Part shown: one piece after another, positions 33,133 to 42,496 of the stretch
Layout of the letters: the number at the start of each line of letters is the position of its first letter
How positions within the stretch are numbered: the first letter of the stretch is position 1
Translations under genes and position numbers: made by a program
Notes under the pieces: generated by a model
What the model was told of the DNA's origin: nothing
The model's input: only the letters and a program-made list of their open reading frames with translations
The model's database searches: none
Assembly: GCA_019695185.1 (NCBI GenBank)
Contig: JAIBAN010000018.1
Location: 1 to 64,000 of the forward strand
From: Blastocatellia bacterium
GTDB taxonomy: Bacteria > Acidobacteriota > Blastocatellia > Chloracidobacteriales > Chloracidobacteriaceae
Length of the DNA: 64,000 nucleotides
Reading direction: 5' to 3'

Positions 33133-34863
33133 TTAAGGATGCACTCCGGCTTTTTGCAAAAGTTCAAACAGCAACGCCTCTTCCTTATCAGCTTTCCGCC
33201 GCTGCTCCAGGAACAAGGCCTTTTCATTTTCAGGAAGTTTAGGCAGGAGCTTTTCAAACTCCTTTTCATTCGGATGTCGCCCGGTTAGAACCAGATTCTT
33301 CCAACCTGAATAATCCAGGACATCAACGTTGGCTCCTGCTGTGAGCAGGGTTGTGAAAATTTCCAGCCGGTCATTGTGGTTGCCTCCAAGTGAAGCAGCA
33401 TACATCAAAGCCGTAAACCCCTTTTTGTCGGCCAGATTGACATCAGCATGAGCCGCCAGCAATTTTTGCAGGAATTCCAAATCATGGATATCCCGCCTTT
33501 GAGACACAATCATCAGAGGGGTTTGGCCGGAACGGTCCTGGGCATTGACTTTGGCTCCCGCAGCCAACAACTGTTCCAGCAGAGGAATTGACTCACATAA
33601 ACCACAGTCACGAGCCAATAACAGAAGGACCGTATCTCCATCACTGTTTGTCAGTTCCAGATTGACTCCGGCTTCCGTCAGTGCTTTCACCGAACCCAAA
33701 TCCCGGTCACCCAGGACCGCACCCATTATTGGGGTCCAGCCTGACGTGCTTTGGGCATTTGGGTTTGCCCCGGCTTTCAACAAAAGCCGGATGACCTGGG
33801 GAGAGCTTCGATACATTGCTCTGTGTAAGGGAGTTTCTCCTGCCCAGCCCTTGTGATTGACATCTGCCTTGTGATTGAGCAGGAGTTCAACCAGGGCTGG
33901 TCTGGCATCCCGGTTTTCGGATTCGACCGCAAAGAACAGCGGGGTTTGTTCAACTGGTCCAACTGCAATCGCGTTGGCACCTGCCTTCAGCAAAGCTTGG
34001 ACAATCGTGATATTTCCTTTTTCCAGCGCCAGCATCAATGGTGTAATTTGGTCGTCTTCCGATTTTTCATCCGTGGCCCCGGCCCGTGCGACTTGCTCTG
34101 CCGGAACCCCGCTGGAGAGCAAAAACTGCACCATCTCCACCCGATTGCCCAACACAGCCCAAAAGAGGGGGGTAAATCCATTGCGGGCATCTGGTTGGTT
34201 GATTTTGGCTCCGGTTGCCAGATGGTTTTTGACGGTTCGCAGGTCCCCTGCAAACACGGCTTGGTCAAAAGGCGATTGTGGGAATAAATGGCGGGGGCCA
34301 TATTGAGGCTGAATCATGGCCAGTTCCAGAGGGGAAAGCCCGGATTGTGCCACCCATTGGTCCAGTTCAGGCAGGTGCATGTCGCCTAACAGCGCGTACT
34401 GATAGCGGGTGTTGACGGCTTCAGCCAGTTCCCGTCCAGCCGTGGCGGCAATCAAATGGCCGACGGCACAAAGATTTCCCTCCCGGTCAATAAAGCAAGG
34501 GCGACGGTTGGTTGAAGGTTCAAACACATGGGGGAAAACGCCCCGTTGCCAATAGGCGTGCAAATGGTCCAGATTGACTTGCCGTTGGGTCAGTTGTTGG
34601 GGAGACAATCCGGCAGGTGTTTTTTGGCGCAATATGCCTTCAATGTAGGCCAAATGCGTTTTGATGCGGAGGTTTTCATCGGTTTTGGAATGGGGTAAGA
34701 CGCCAAACCGGGCATGGAAGCTGATGTCGCCGACCACGGCATTCACTGGTTGTGATTGTTGAATGGAAGCAAGTGGATTGACTGGTGGAACCTGAGCGAA
34801 AACACCAGTTCCTCTCAGGAAAACCAGAGCAAGGAACCAGAACACCACGAAATCGATTTTCAT
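33133..34863 (-). CDS. Secreted ankyrin-repeat protein
   Basis: The protein has 576 residues with a signal peptide (to about residue 23, ending GVFAQ). Residues about 45-200 form a conserved N-terminal region with WQRGVFPHVFEPSTNRRP and the Cys-containing FIDREGNLCAVGHL; I do not recognise it by name. From about 205 to 545 there are roughly ten ankyrin repeats with typical turns (GFTPLFWAVLGNRVEMVQFLL, GETPLHRAMYRSS, GWTPIMGAVLG, GFTALMYAASLGG). Ankyrin repeats bind other proteins. The signal peptide implies a periplasmic or outer-surface partner. It is separated from the acyl-CoA dehydrogenase gene by a gap and is probably a separate transcript. Confidence 0.9.
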   Translation of the reverse strand: MKIDFVVFWFLALVFLRGTGVFAQVPPVNPLASIQQSQPVNAVVGDISFHARFGVLPHSKTDENLRIKTHLAYIEGILRQKTPAGLSPQQLTQRQVNLDHLHAYWQRGVFPHVFEPSTNRRPCFIDREGNLCAVGHLIAATAGRELAEAVNTRYQYALLGDMHLPELDQWVAQSGLSPLELAMIQPQYGPRHLFPQSPFDQAVFAGDLRTVKNHLATGAKINQPDARNGFTPLFWAVLGNRVEMVQFLLSSGVPAEQVARAGATDEKSEDDQITPLMLALEKGNITIVQALLKAGANAIAVGPVEQTPLFFAVESENRDARPALVELLLNHKADVNHKGWAGETPLHRAMYRSSPQVIRLLLKAGANPNAQSTSGWTPIMGAVLGDRDLGSVKALTEAGVNLELTNSDGDTVLLLLARDCGLCESIPLLEQLLAAGAKVNAQDRSGQTPLMIVSQRRDIHDLEFLQKLLAAHADVNLADKKGFTALMYAASLGGNHNDRLEIFTTLLTAGANVDVLDYSGWKNLVLTGRHPNEKEFEKLLPKLPENEKALFLEQRRKADKEEALLFELLQKAGVHP

Positions 34864-35049
34864 GAAGCACTATCCTCTGGGAAGTAACAGACTGCTGACC
34901 GAAAATCCAACGGTTTGGGTGTCAGGTTGGTTAACCCGGAAGGACCAGCCATCCCGTGGGTTGTCAGGGACAGCGCTTCAAATCAATTTGCCCGTCACAA
35001 TATTTCACAAAGGAACGATTATTTCTGTTCGGTTCTCTCCGTGGAGGTC

Positions 35050-38000
35050 TTAACGTTTTCCAGCCAGATTGCCCCATTCGCCTGACAGGATAAAACTGGC
35101 CCAGAAGTAGGGATGGGCCCGCTTGGGGTTTTTCAGAAAATTCAACCGAATCTGCCGGAGGGCGGCGGAACGGCCCGCCCCGTTTTTGAGTTGGCCGTAG
35201 AAATCCACCATCAAATCCCTGGTGCCTGCATCCGAAACCGGCCAGAGGCTGACCAGTTGACTTTCGGAACCGGCCAGCACAAAAGCCCGCCGGAGGCCAT
35301 AGACACCTTCGCCGTTTTTGACATCCCCCAGCCCGGTATCGCAGGCGGAAAGCACCACCAGTTTGGTGCCCCACAGGTCGAGCGAGGCGGCTTCCAGGGC
35401 GGTCAAAATGCCGTCGGCATCGCCAACGCTGGCTTCATGATTGGCTCCGGCAAAGAAGAGATAGGAACGCAGGAGCGGATTTTCCTGCCGGATTTTGTCC
35501 AGGTTGACTGGCGTGTCATCACGTAACAACAGGCGCTGGCTGCTGTTTCCGGAAGCGGAATCCATTTCAACATCGGGAAAAAAATAGCCGTGGGTGCCGA
35601 TATGCAGGAATTCAGGGCGGCGGGTTTGGGTCAGCGCGGTTTCCGTGGCGCGGGTTTCCTCATAGGTGTTAAGGGCTGGAAACAGGGTTTTCAAGGCGGC
35701 TGCCTCGGCGGCGGTGCCAGACAGTCGGGCCAACGGCTGGAATTGTTTCCCCAACAGCTTGGGCCCCTGGCCGGCGGCATAATCGGGATTGGCCAGAGCC
35801 AGCGGCGGGTTGGTGCTGTGACTGCCGTTTTGCAACCGGAGCAGGTCGCGCCCGCTGGTCAGGTAGGAAAACTCATAGGATTGGACAAGAAACCGTCCGC
35901 GTTCATCCACCAGCGCGTCAAAAGGAATCAGGTTCAGGCTGCCGTCCGGTGAAAGGAGCACTCTGGTGCTTGCGCCAAGCAATTTCCGCACGGGTTCAAA
36001 GACGGCCCGCTCCAGTTTCCGGCCCAGGGTCTTGGCCTGTTTGTTGGCCGGGTTGCGGATGGCCTGGCGGAATTCCGCCACCACTGGTTCAAGCGGCTTG
36101 ACCGGACCCAGGGCGGCAAACCGGATGTCCCCGGCAGCATTCAACAGATAGGCCGCCAGGTGTGGTTCGCCAAACTGTTGGTGTTGCGCGTCAAAGGGTT
36201 GATAAACGGCATATTCCACCAGCACGGCCCCAGCCGGAATCCATTTTTGCACCTCAGCCAGGGTGATAGGAGTGGTCTGGGTCCGGAATTCAACGCTGCG
36301 GCGGCTGATGTCCATTTCCAGTTGTTCCTTGTTGGTTTTCAACTCATTGAGCAGGGCTTCGTGTTGCTGGGGATTTTTGTTTCCAGGTCCCCGCAGGGTG
36401 AGCGCCGAAATTTGCCCGGCCACTGTGGCGTACTCATTGAGCAACTTTTGGACTTCCGGGTTTTGATTGCGCCGGAGTGCCTCCAGGGCGTTGGTCATGG
36501 CATCCAGCGCCCGGCCTTTGCGGCGGAGAAGGACGGTCAGGGCGGCTTCCTGGGCGGCACGGTCCTGCGGGGCAGCCAGCAGATGCAGGGAAATGGTCTG
36601 GTCGGTGCGGGAGGCGGTCCGTTTCAAATAGAGCGTTTTTTGGTTTTCGGAGCCGGAAAGCAAATTTTGATTCAGGTCCTGTTCAATGATGTCATTGGCC
36701 TGCGCCAGGGCTGCCACGGCCTGCGCCGGTTGGTTGGCGGCTTGCCGGACACCAGCCAGATTGCTCAAGGTGGTTGCCACCAGCGGGTGAGTGGGACCCA
36801 GGGCTTTGACGATAATTTCCTGAGCCCGTTGAAAATGGGCCAGAGCCTGCACATTGTCCCCTTTGTTCCAGTAAATCCAGGCCAGATTGTTCAAATCAGT
36901 CGCCACCACCCGATGTTCCTGACCCAATACTTTTTCGTCAATTTCCAGGGCACGCCGCTGCAAAGGTTCCGCCACGTCAGGTTTTCTTTGTCTGCGATAG
37001 AGGGAGGCCAGATTTCCCAAGGTAAGCGCTACGTTGGAATGATTGGGGCCTAACGCCTTTTCCTGGATGGCCAGCGCTTTTTGGTAACAGGTTTCGGCCT
37101 GGAGCAGGTCACCTTTCAATTCATACACACTGCCCAGGTTGAACAGATTAAACCCCACATCCGCATGGTTCGGTCCCAGCGCTTTTTCCCGAATGGCCAG
37201 CGCCTGCTCCAAAAGCGGCAGGGCCGTCTCTGCATCCCCTTTGCCTTTGGAGACCATTCCCAAATTGACCAGACTGGTGCTCAGGTCCGGATGCGTCGGG
37301 GGGAGGATTTGCCGCCGGATTTCCAGGGCTTGGCGGAAATATTTCTCCGCTTTGTCATATTCGGCTCTGGATTCGTAAAAGGTTCCCAAATTGTTGAGGG
37401 TGGTGGCAGTTCGGTTGTGGATTTTGCCAAATGCTTTTTCCCGGATGGCCAGTGCGCGCAGAAAAAAAAGTTCTGCCTGGGGATACTTGCCAATGGCAAA
37501 ATAGAGAGTGCCCACATTGTTGACCGACTGGCTGGTGTCGGGGTGGTCCGGGCCCAAAGCTTTCTCCCGAATGGCCAATGCCCGCTGGTAAGCTTTTTCA
37601 GCAGCAGGGTAATTGCCGGCCCGGTCATAGAGCAGCCCCAGACTGTTCAGCGTATCGGCAACAAACGGGTTTTCCGGACCGAAGACTCCTTCCCGAATGG
37701 CCAGGACCTTGAGGAACATGGATTCAGCCTGTTGATAATCGCCTTTGGCACTGTAGAGGGTTGCAAAATTGGATAGCGTCTGAATGGTTTCAGGATGTTC
37801 AGCGCCGTATAGTTTTTCTTCCAGAGCCAGGGCCCGTTGGAAATTGGGTTCCGCCTGGACATAGTTGCCGGCATTTTTATAGAGCACGGCCAGGTCATTC
37901 AGGACCGCAGCAATATCCACTTCCAGGTCAGGATACAGTTCATAAATTTTCAGGGCTCGCTGGTAAAACTGTTCGGCTGCGGCCCGATGCTCAAGTGCCA

Positions 38001-39135
38001 ATTCCACCTGAGCCAGGTTGCGGAGGGTTTCCGCCACTGCCGAATGGTTTATTCCGAGCGCCTGTTCGCGCACCGCGAGGGCGCGTTGCAAATAGTCCAC
38101 AGCTTGTTTGTAATCCCCTTTTTCCCGCCAGAGGAATCCGATGTTATTGAGGGTTTCACCGACTTTGGCATGGGTGGAGCCCAACCACTTGTTCCTGATG
38201 GCCAGTGCCCGTTGGAACATGGGTTCGGCAGTGCCCAGGTTTCTGGTTCTGACCAGCAGTATCGCCAAAAAGTTCAAACAGTCGGCGGTCTCCAGGTCTT
38301 CGGGACCCCGAATTTTCTCACTCAGCGCCAATGCCCGCCGCAGGCAGGACTCGGCTTCAGGGTATTTCCCCAGGGATTTGTACAGATTCCCCAGGTTTTG
38401 CAATTGGGTGAGGGTTTCAGGATGGTCCGGCCCCAGGCTTTTTTCCGTCATAGCCAGGGCGTTTTGCAAGATTGATTCAGCTTCTTTGGGTTGGCCTGAC
38501 TCCATCAGGAGCACACCCAAATTGTTCAGGCTGGAGGTCCGCGTCGGATGCCCCACCGGCAGTTGCTGCTCGCTGGCGGCTGTGATTTGTTTTTGTAAAG
38601 CCAAAGCTTCAGCCAGTTTTCTTTCCTGCCACAATTCAGAAACCCGATCTGTTTTGGCTGCCAGCAAAATGGCGGGAGCGTCGGTGGGAACCGCCTGTCT
38701 CAGTTCCGTCAATTTGATTGCAAATTTCCCCTCTCGTATGGGGTGACCTGCCGGAGCAACTTCCACCCGATACATGCCACTTTTGGGGGCGATAGAGGCG
38801 AGCAGCTCAGTGTTGTAGGCATCGTGAAATACATCCTGCGTCACCAAGGTTTTGCCATCCGGTCCAATCAAGCTGGCGACAACATCAATTCCGCTTTGCG
38901 CCACTGTAATCTCCAGATAGAAACCTGCTTTGGCCTTAAATCCAAAAACGGATTTCTGACCAGGAACCAATGGCTGTTCCACTGGTTTCTTGACTTCAAG
39001 CACAATCGGGGCATCAGGTTGTTCTTTCTTTTGGGCAAACAATGAAAGGGCAGGAAAAACCAGATGCTGGCCGAGGCACAGCCATCCAATCACAACACAG
39101 GCGTTCCAAAAACGCCAAATCCGGGAGCAGTTCAT
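35050..39135 (-). CDS. Exported TPR-CHAT protein (caspase-like peptidase domain)
   Basis: The protein has 1361 residues. A signal-peptide-like N-terminus (to about residue 36) is followed by a beta-sandwich resembling bacterial pre-peptidase C-terminal domains (about 45-145). Then come fifteen consecutive 42-residue tetratricopeptide repeats of the kinesin-light-chain type (about 196-825; unit ends such as ALAIREKALGPDH). A helical linker follows, and the C-terminal CHAT domain spans about 1060-1350. The caspase-like dyad is visible: His in LHIGTHGYFF near 1180 and Cys in VVLSACDTGLG near 1264. CHAT proteases are often activated through the TPR part. Export would place it outside the cytoplasm, unlike most defence CHAT proteins. 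Targets are unknown, and no adjacent gasdermin or toxin gene was seen. Confidence 0.92.
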   Translation of the reverse strand: MNCSRIWRFWNACVVIGWLCLGQHLVFPALSLFAQKKEQPDAPIVLEVKKPVEQPLVPGQKSVFGFKAKAGFYLEITVAQSGIDVVASLIGPDGKTLVTQDVFHDAYNTELLASIAPKSGMYRVEVAPAGHPIREGKFAIKLTELRQAVPTDAPAILLAAKTDRVSELWQERKLAEALALQKQITAASEQQLPVGHPTRTSSLNNLGVLLMESGQPKEAESILQNALAMTEKSLGPDHPETLTQLQNLGNLYKSLGKYPEAESCLRRALALSEKIRGPEDLETADCLNFLAILLVRTRNLGTAEPMFQRALAIRNKWLGSTHAKVGETLNNIGFLWREKGDYKQAVDYLQRALAVREQALGINHSAVAETLRNLAQVELALEHRAAAEQFYQRALKIYELYPDLEVDIAAVLNDLAVLYKNAGNYVQAEPNFQRALALEEKLYGAEHPETIQTLSNFATLYSAKGDYQQAESMFLKVLAIREGVFGPENPFVADTLNSLGLLYDRAGNYPAAEKAYQRALAIREKALGPDHPDTSQSVNNVGTLYFAIGKYPQAELFFLRALAIREKAFGKIHNRTATTLNNLGTFYESRAEYDKAEKYFRQALEIRRQILPPTHPDLSTSLVNLGMVSKGKGDAETALPLLEQALAIREKALGPNHADVGFNLFNLGSVYELKGDLLQAETCYQKALAIQEKALGPNHSNVALTLGNLASLYRRQRKPDVAEPLQRRALEIDEKVLGQEHRVVATDLNNLAWIYWNKGDNVQALAHFQRAQEIIVKALGPTHPLVATTLSNLAGVRQAANQPAQAVAALAQANDIIEQDLNQNLLSGSENQKTLYLKRTASRTDQTISLHLLAAPQDRAAQEAALTVLLRRKGRALDAMTNALEALRRNQNPEVQKLLNEYATVAGQISALTLRGPGNKNPQQHEALLNELKTNKEQLEMDISRRSVEFRTQTTPITLAEVQKWIPAGAVLVEYAVYQPFDAQHQQFGEPHLAAYLLNAAGDIRFAALGPVKPLEPVVAEFRQAIRNPANKQAKTLGRKLERAVFEPVRKLLGASTRVLLSPDGSLNLIPFDALVDERGRFLVQSYEFSYLTSGRDLLRLQNGSHSTNPPLALANPDYAAGQGPKLLGKQFQPLARLSGTAAEAAALKTLFPALNTYEETRATETALTQTRRPEFLHIGTHGYFFPDVEMDSASGNSSQRLLLRDDTPVNLDKIRQENPLLRSYLFFAGANHEASVGDADGILTALEAASLDLWGTKLVVLSACDTGLGDVKNGEGVYGLRRAFVLAGSESQLVSLWPVSDAGTRDLMVDFYGQLKNGAGRSAALRQIRLNFLKNPKRAHPYFWASFILSGEWGNLAGKR

Positions 39136-39402
39136 AAAATGAGGGAATCAGTTACAGGCAATTCTGGAAATTGAAAATCGGCTTTGGTGCGGGGGCAAAA
39201 CCGATTCTTGCTCATCTAAACACAAAAATATTGTCAAATTGTAACAATTCCCAATGTGATCCAAAAGTTTTCAGTAACTGTTTTGACTGTGGTTCACAGG
39301 CAGAGCCACTGGTTACTGCTGTTTTGGTGCTACCGCCGCAGAGTCTTTCCAAAGTTGCACGCAGTTGCAGGTAAATAGTTGTAAAGAAAATGTTTACCCT
39401 GC

Positions 39403-39422
39403 ATTGTCCGAGCTCGGACAAT
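39403..39422. promoter_or_regulatory. Palindromic operator candidate, copy 7
   Basis: This is a 20-bp copy of the conserved palindrome, 13 bp beyond the stop of the methyltransferase gene and 278 bp upstream of the TPR-CHAT start. The 299-bp gap holds nothing else recognisable. Of the seven copies it is the least obviously tied to a lipid gene. Confidence 0.68.
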
Positions 39423-39434
39423 TTGTGCAAGCAG

Positions 39435-40388
39435 TCACAACTTATGTTTGGTGCCGCTCATCAGGAGCCGTTCCCCCAGGCCCAGCAATCCCAACAGCCG
39501 GTCCATTCCCTGGTGAAACAGGTTGAAAGGAAAAACCGCCGGCTGGGTATGGGAGGCTGGTGAAGCCGGATCATGAGGCGGCTGGGATTCGGTTTGACTT
39601 CGCAGGTCGTGCCACATGCCCTGAAGGTTGAGGCCCTTGGTCTGGGTGGTTTTTACTTCGAATCCATGGACCTCCAGAAAAATCCCTAATGATGTTTCCG
39701 AAAAACAATTGATGTGAGGGCAGCCAAGAAAGCGGGACTTGGGACCCAGAACCCGGATGTTCAGGCTTTCATAATTGGGCACACTGACAGCCAAAATCCC
39801 GCCGGGTTTCAAAATCCGAAAGGCTTCTTCCAGAAAGAGGTCAGGAAATGGAACCTGCTCCAGGATTTCCCACATGGTAATCACATCAAAATGGTCAGGT
39901 GGAAACATTCCTGAAGTGAAATCACCCGATTGGGCAGGCGGTCCTCCAGCCTTTGGTTGCGTCAGGTTGGAGGCGGCAGTCTCAATGCCCGTGACGGTGA
40001 ATCCCGCTTGGCGGGCAGCTTGCACAAACCCGCTTTGGGGATAACCCACATCCAAGAGAAGTCCCTGGTGGGGGCGGGGAAGTACCTGCAGTTCCGTTTG
40101 AAAGCCAGGCGGGGCAGACTCAAGGAGATTCGCACCCGATTGACTGGAACGAAGAGGTGTATTTCTGGTATCCGGAGAGGAAAAACCAACTTTTTCCGGA
40201 AGCCGTTGGGAAAACACCATTCCACAACCCTGGCATTGGACAAAAGTGAGGGATTTTTTTTCAAATTCAGGCTTGGGCTTGGCTTGGCAGCAAACAGGGC
40301 AAACCCGCTGTCGGCGGGAAGACAGGGGTGTCTCTTCCGACAGGAAATAGGCTGATTCGGGAAATCCAGAAATGGCAGGTGAATCCAT
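39435..40388 (-). CDS. SAM-dependent methyltransferase with zinc-ribbon N-terminus
   Basis: The protein has 317 residues from the ATG at 40388 (MDSPAISGFPESAYF). The frame is open to a TTG at 40466, with no good ribosome site at either, so the start is uncertain. A four-Cys zinc ribbon (CPVCCQAKPKPEF, then CQGCGMVF) precedes a class I Rossmann methyltransferase: LLLDVGYPQSGFVQAAR (motif I, variant of the GxGxG loop), then FDVITMWEILEQVPFPD and AFRILKPGGILAVSVPN. This layout is common in methyltransferases of surface-polysaccharide sugars. The C-terminal ~60 residues are disordered then amphipathic. Substrate unknown. The Wza-like export gene 1 kb upstream supports a polysaccharide link. Confidence 0.85.
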   Translation of the reverse strand: MDSPAISGFPESAYFLSEETPLSSRRQRVCPVCCQAKPKPEFEKKSLTFVQCQGCGMVFSQRLPEKVGFSSPDTRNTPLRSSQSGANLLESAPPGFQTELQVLPRPHQGLLLDVGYPQSGFVQAARQAGFTVTGIETAASNLTQPKAGGPPAQSGDFTSGMFPPDHFDVITMWEILEQVPFPDLFLEEAFRILKPGGILAVSVPNYESLNIRVLGPKSRFLGCPHINCFSETSLGIFLEVHGFEVKTTQTKGLNLQGMWHDLRSQTESQPPHDPASPASHTQPAVFPFNLFHQGMDRLLGLLGLGERLLMSGTKHKL

Positions 40389-40514
40389 AGTCTTCACACA
40401 GCAGGCCGGTTCGTCGCAAGCGGGGTTTAAATAGTCCAAAGCTGGTATCGGAGTGTTTTGTCCCAAACATTGACAGGGAATTCGAGGCCGAACGGGGCTG
40501 GCAGCAAGGTAAAA

Positions 40515-40599
40515 CGAAAATATTGCGAAAATATTGCTTTGGGACAGGAAAATGAAGGAGTGAAGGAGTGAAGGTTTGGGTATTCACCGTTCACTCCTT
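40515..40599. repeat. Tandem 11-bp and 8-bp repeats upstream of the methyltransferase
   Basis: CGAAAATATTG occurs twice back to back (40515-40525 and 40526-40536), one helical turn apart. From about 40553 come TGAAGGAG units in 8-base steps, with an opposing TTCACTCCTT at 40590-40599. The gap (40389-40639) lies between the XRE-cupin gene and the methyltransferase gene. The 11-bp pair looks like a regulator site; the 8-base units resemble the inverted short-repeat elements elsewhere in the window. Confidence 0.6.
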
Positions 40600-40639
40600 A
40601 TCAATCAATTGTGGATTTTCTGCCGATGGCAGGTGAGGG

Positions 40640-41269
40640 TTACTTGACGATTTGCTCCGGCGGCTCGCCGTAGGTCATCACCAAAAACATGACCGTTTCC
40701 TTTTTTCCTGGATTCTGATAGGCATGGGCCACATCGGCCCGAAAATACACGGTGTCTCCGGTGCCCAATTCAACCGGTGGTGCGCTGCCTACGGTCAGGG
40801 TTAACTTGCCAGACTGGACAATCAGATTTTCAAAGGTTCCGGGGGCATGGGGTTCGGCCTGTTCCATATGGCCGGCAGCGAGCCGGAGTTCATAAAATTC
40901 AGCCCGGCGGTGAGTGTCAAACGGAAACAAGGCCCGGCTTTCAAAACTTCCGTCAGAGGAGCGGAGCACTTTGGCCTGTGCCGACCGCTGTATCCAGATG
41001 TCAGAGGTTTGTTCCTCGCCCAGCAAATCGGCAAACCGTGCTTCCAACCCCTGTGAGATTTTCCAGAGCAGCGCAATGGTCGGAGCGCTTTCCCCGGATT
41101 CAATCTGACTGAGCATGGTCCGGCTGACGCCGGACAGGACCGCCAGCCGTTCAAGGCTCAAGCCGCGTCGTTTGCGCAGTCGCTCCACATTGTCACCAAC
41201 CCGTTTTTTGAGTTCCTGGGCTTCAAAATCATTTTTGACCGGTTTGGTTTTGGCAGACTTCTGAACCAT
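40640..41269 (-). CDS. XRE-family regulator with C-terminal cupin
   Basis: This 209-residue protein has an N-terminal XRE helix-turn-helix (RGLSLERLAVLSGVSRTMLSQIESGESAPTIALLWKI, about 33-70). A C-terminal cupin_2 beta-barrel follows (about 125-200: HAPGTFENLIVQSGKLTLTVG, then LGTGDTVYFRADVAHAYQN). This class senses small molecules in the cupin pocket and often controls nearby metabolic or export genes. It is 6 bases downstream of the Wza-like gene stop, with GGAAGG as ribosome site, so both are co-transcribed. It may regulate that operon or the methyltransferase after it. Confidence 0.93.
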   Translation of the reverse strand: MVQKSAKTKPVKNDFEAQELKKRVGDNVERLRKRRGLSLERLAVLSGVSRTMLSQIESGESAPTIALLWKISQGLEARFADLLGEEQTSDIWIQRSAQAKVLRSSDGSFESRALFPFDTHRRAEFYELRLAAGHMEQAEPHAPGTFENLIVQSGKLTLTVGSAPPVELGTGDTVYFRADVAHAYQNPGKKETVMFLVMTYGEPPEQIVK

Positions 41270-41275
41270 GACAAC

Positions 41276-42307
41276 TTACCTTCCAATGACAATAAACCCG
41301 AGCGAGGCGGCAATTCCGGTGATAAAGGCGCGATAAAAATTGATGCCCACATTGCGGGGTTCGGAATCACGCAAATAAACCACGTCGCCAGGTTGCAGAA
41401 TGGGGTCTTCCACTTTTTTCTTTTCGATATCGGCCAGATTGAACCGGATTTCGTCCATCCCCGGCTTGTTCGGTGACACCCGCAGGAGCGAGGCTTTGGA
41501 TTTGGCAGCCAGGGCCGTCACCCCACCAGCCTGATACACAGCCTGAGTAAAGGTAATGGATGATTTGATTTGAATGGAGCCGGGTTTGTTGACCTGACCA
41601 ATTACATAGACCACGGCAGCTTCCGGCACACTCAGGATGTCACCCGGCTGGAGGCTGCGATTTAACCCGATTTGTCCGTTGAACAGTTCCCGAATATTGA
41701 TGGATTCAATCTGGGGCTCGCCTTCGGGTTGAGTTTCATTTCCGCTGCCGGTTTTGGAATCGGGTTGAGGATTGCGAATCAGCAGCAGCTTGTCACCGGC
41801 AACAGGGGACATTCCTCCCGCAGCCAGCAGCACATCGAGCAAACGGGTATTGGCTCGGACCGGATATTTCCCCGGTTTCGCAATGGCTCCTATCACAGTC
41901 ACGGCCTGAGCTGCATATTCGGCCACAGCCACATACACCTGTGGTTCCCGAATGTACTTCTGAAAGCTCGTCCGCAGCAACTCGGCCAGTTGCGGTTCCG
42001 TCAGACCGGCTGCCTGAACCTGGCCCAGCAGTGGAATGGTTACATTTCCAGTTGCATTGACCCGAAATTTTCCACTGAGGTCCGCCTGCTTAATGATACG
42101 AATATCAAGCACATCGCCTGGCCCAATATTATAATCGCCCGAGGTTTCGCTGGCGGATTGAGGAGGTGTGAGGGGTGCTTCAATTGCTGGTGGTTCAGCC
42201 GGTTTGGGTTTTTCCTGGGCAGAACAAGGGACTGCTGCCCAACAGCCTGTATATAAAACAACAAGCACAAAAAGAGCGGGAAGACGGGGTTGTCGCAAGA
42301 AAATCAT
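41276..42307 (-). CDS. Polysaccharide biosynthesis/export protein (Wza-like)
   Basis: The protein has 343 residues. A signal sequence (to about residue 30) contains YTGC, a weak lipobox candidate. The Poly_export domain starts at about 57 (YNIGPGDVLDIRIIKQADLSG). Two SLBB domains follow (VIGAIAKPGKYPVRANTRLLDVLLAAGG, then VYVIGQVNKPGSIQIKSS and FTQAVYQAGGV). The C-terminal hydrophobic segment (RAFITGIAASLGFIVI) could be the membrane-spanning helix of the outer-membrane channel. It would form the exit pore for a capsule or exopolysaccharide. No Wzc/Wzx/Wzy partners are adjacent. The gene is divergent from the membrane kinase gene across a 189-bp gap. Confidence 0.92.
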   Translation of the reverse strand: MIFLRQPRLPALFVLVVLYTGCWAAVPCSAQEKPKPAEPPAIEAPLTPPQSASETSGDYNIGPGDVLDIRIIKQADLSGKFRVNATGNVTIPLLGQVQAAGLTEPQLAELLRTSFQKYIREPQVYVAVAEYAAQAVTVIGAIAKPGKYPVRANTRLLDVLLAAGGMSPVAGDKLLLIRNPQPDSKTGSGNETQPEGEPQIESINIRELFNGQIGLNRSLQPGDILSVPEAAVVYVIGQVNKPGSIQIKSSITFTQAVYQAGGVTALAAKSKASLLRVSPNKPGMDEIRFNLADIEKKKVEDPILQPGDVVYLRDSEPRNVGINFYRAFITGIAASLGFIVIGR

Positions 42308-42496
42308 CAGAATTCGTTGAAAATTGCCAAGAGATATGCCATTTGATAGGAATCAGGAACAAGCATCAAGACTAACTCAACCGCGCCTGTAACTTCAAGA
42401 TAACACTCTTTCGAACTAGGGGGGACTTTGCCACAAGCGCTGGTGGTTGCATTGGTTGCAATCAAAGCGAAATTGCATTGTGAGGAGAAGTTCTCA

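Noticed and set aside
35050-39135. TPR-CHAT plus neighbours as an anti-phage defence island
   Set aside because: No nuclease, gasdermin, CRISPR or toxin partner is adjacent, and the N-terminus looks exported.
17674-39422. The seven palindromes as transcription terminators
   Set aside because: They have no loop and no T-tract, and most lie upstream of starts.
41276-42307. A lipoprotein signal in the Wza-like protein
   Set aside because: YTGC is a poor lipobox (Tyr at -3), so I note it only as a weak possibility.
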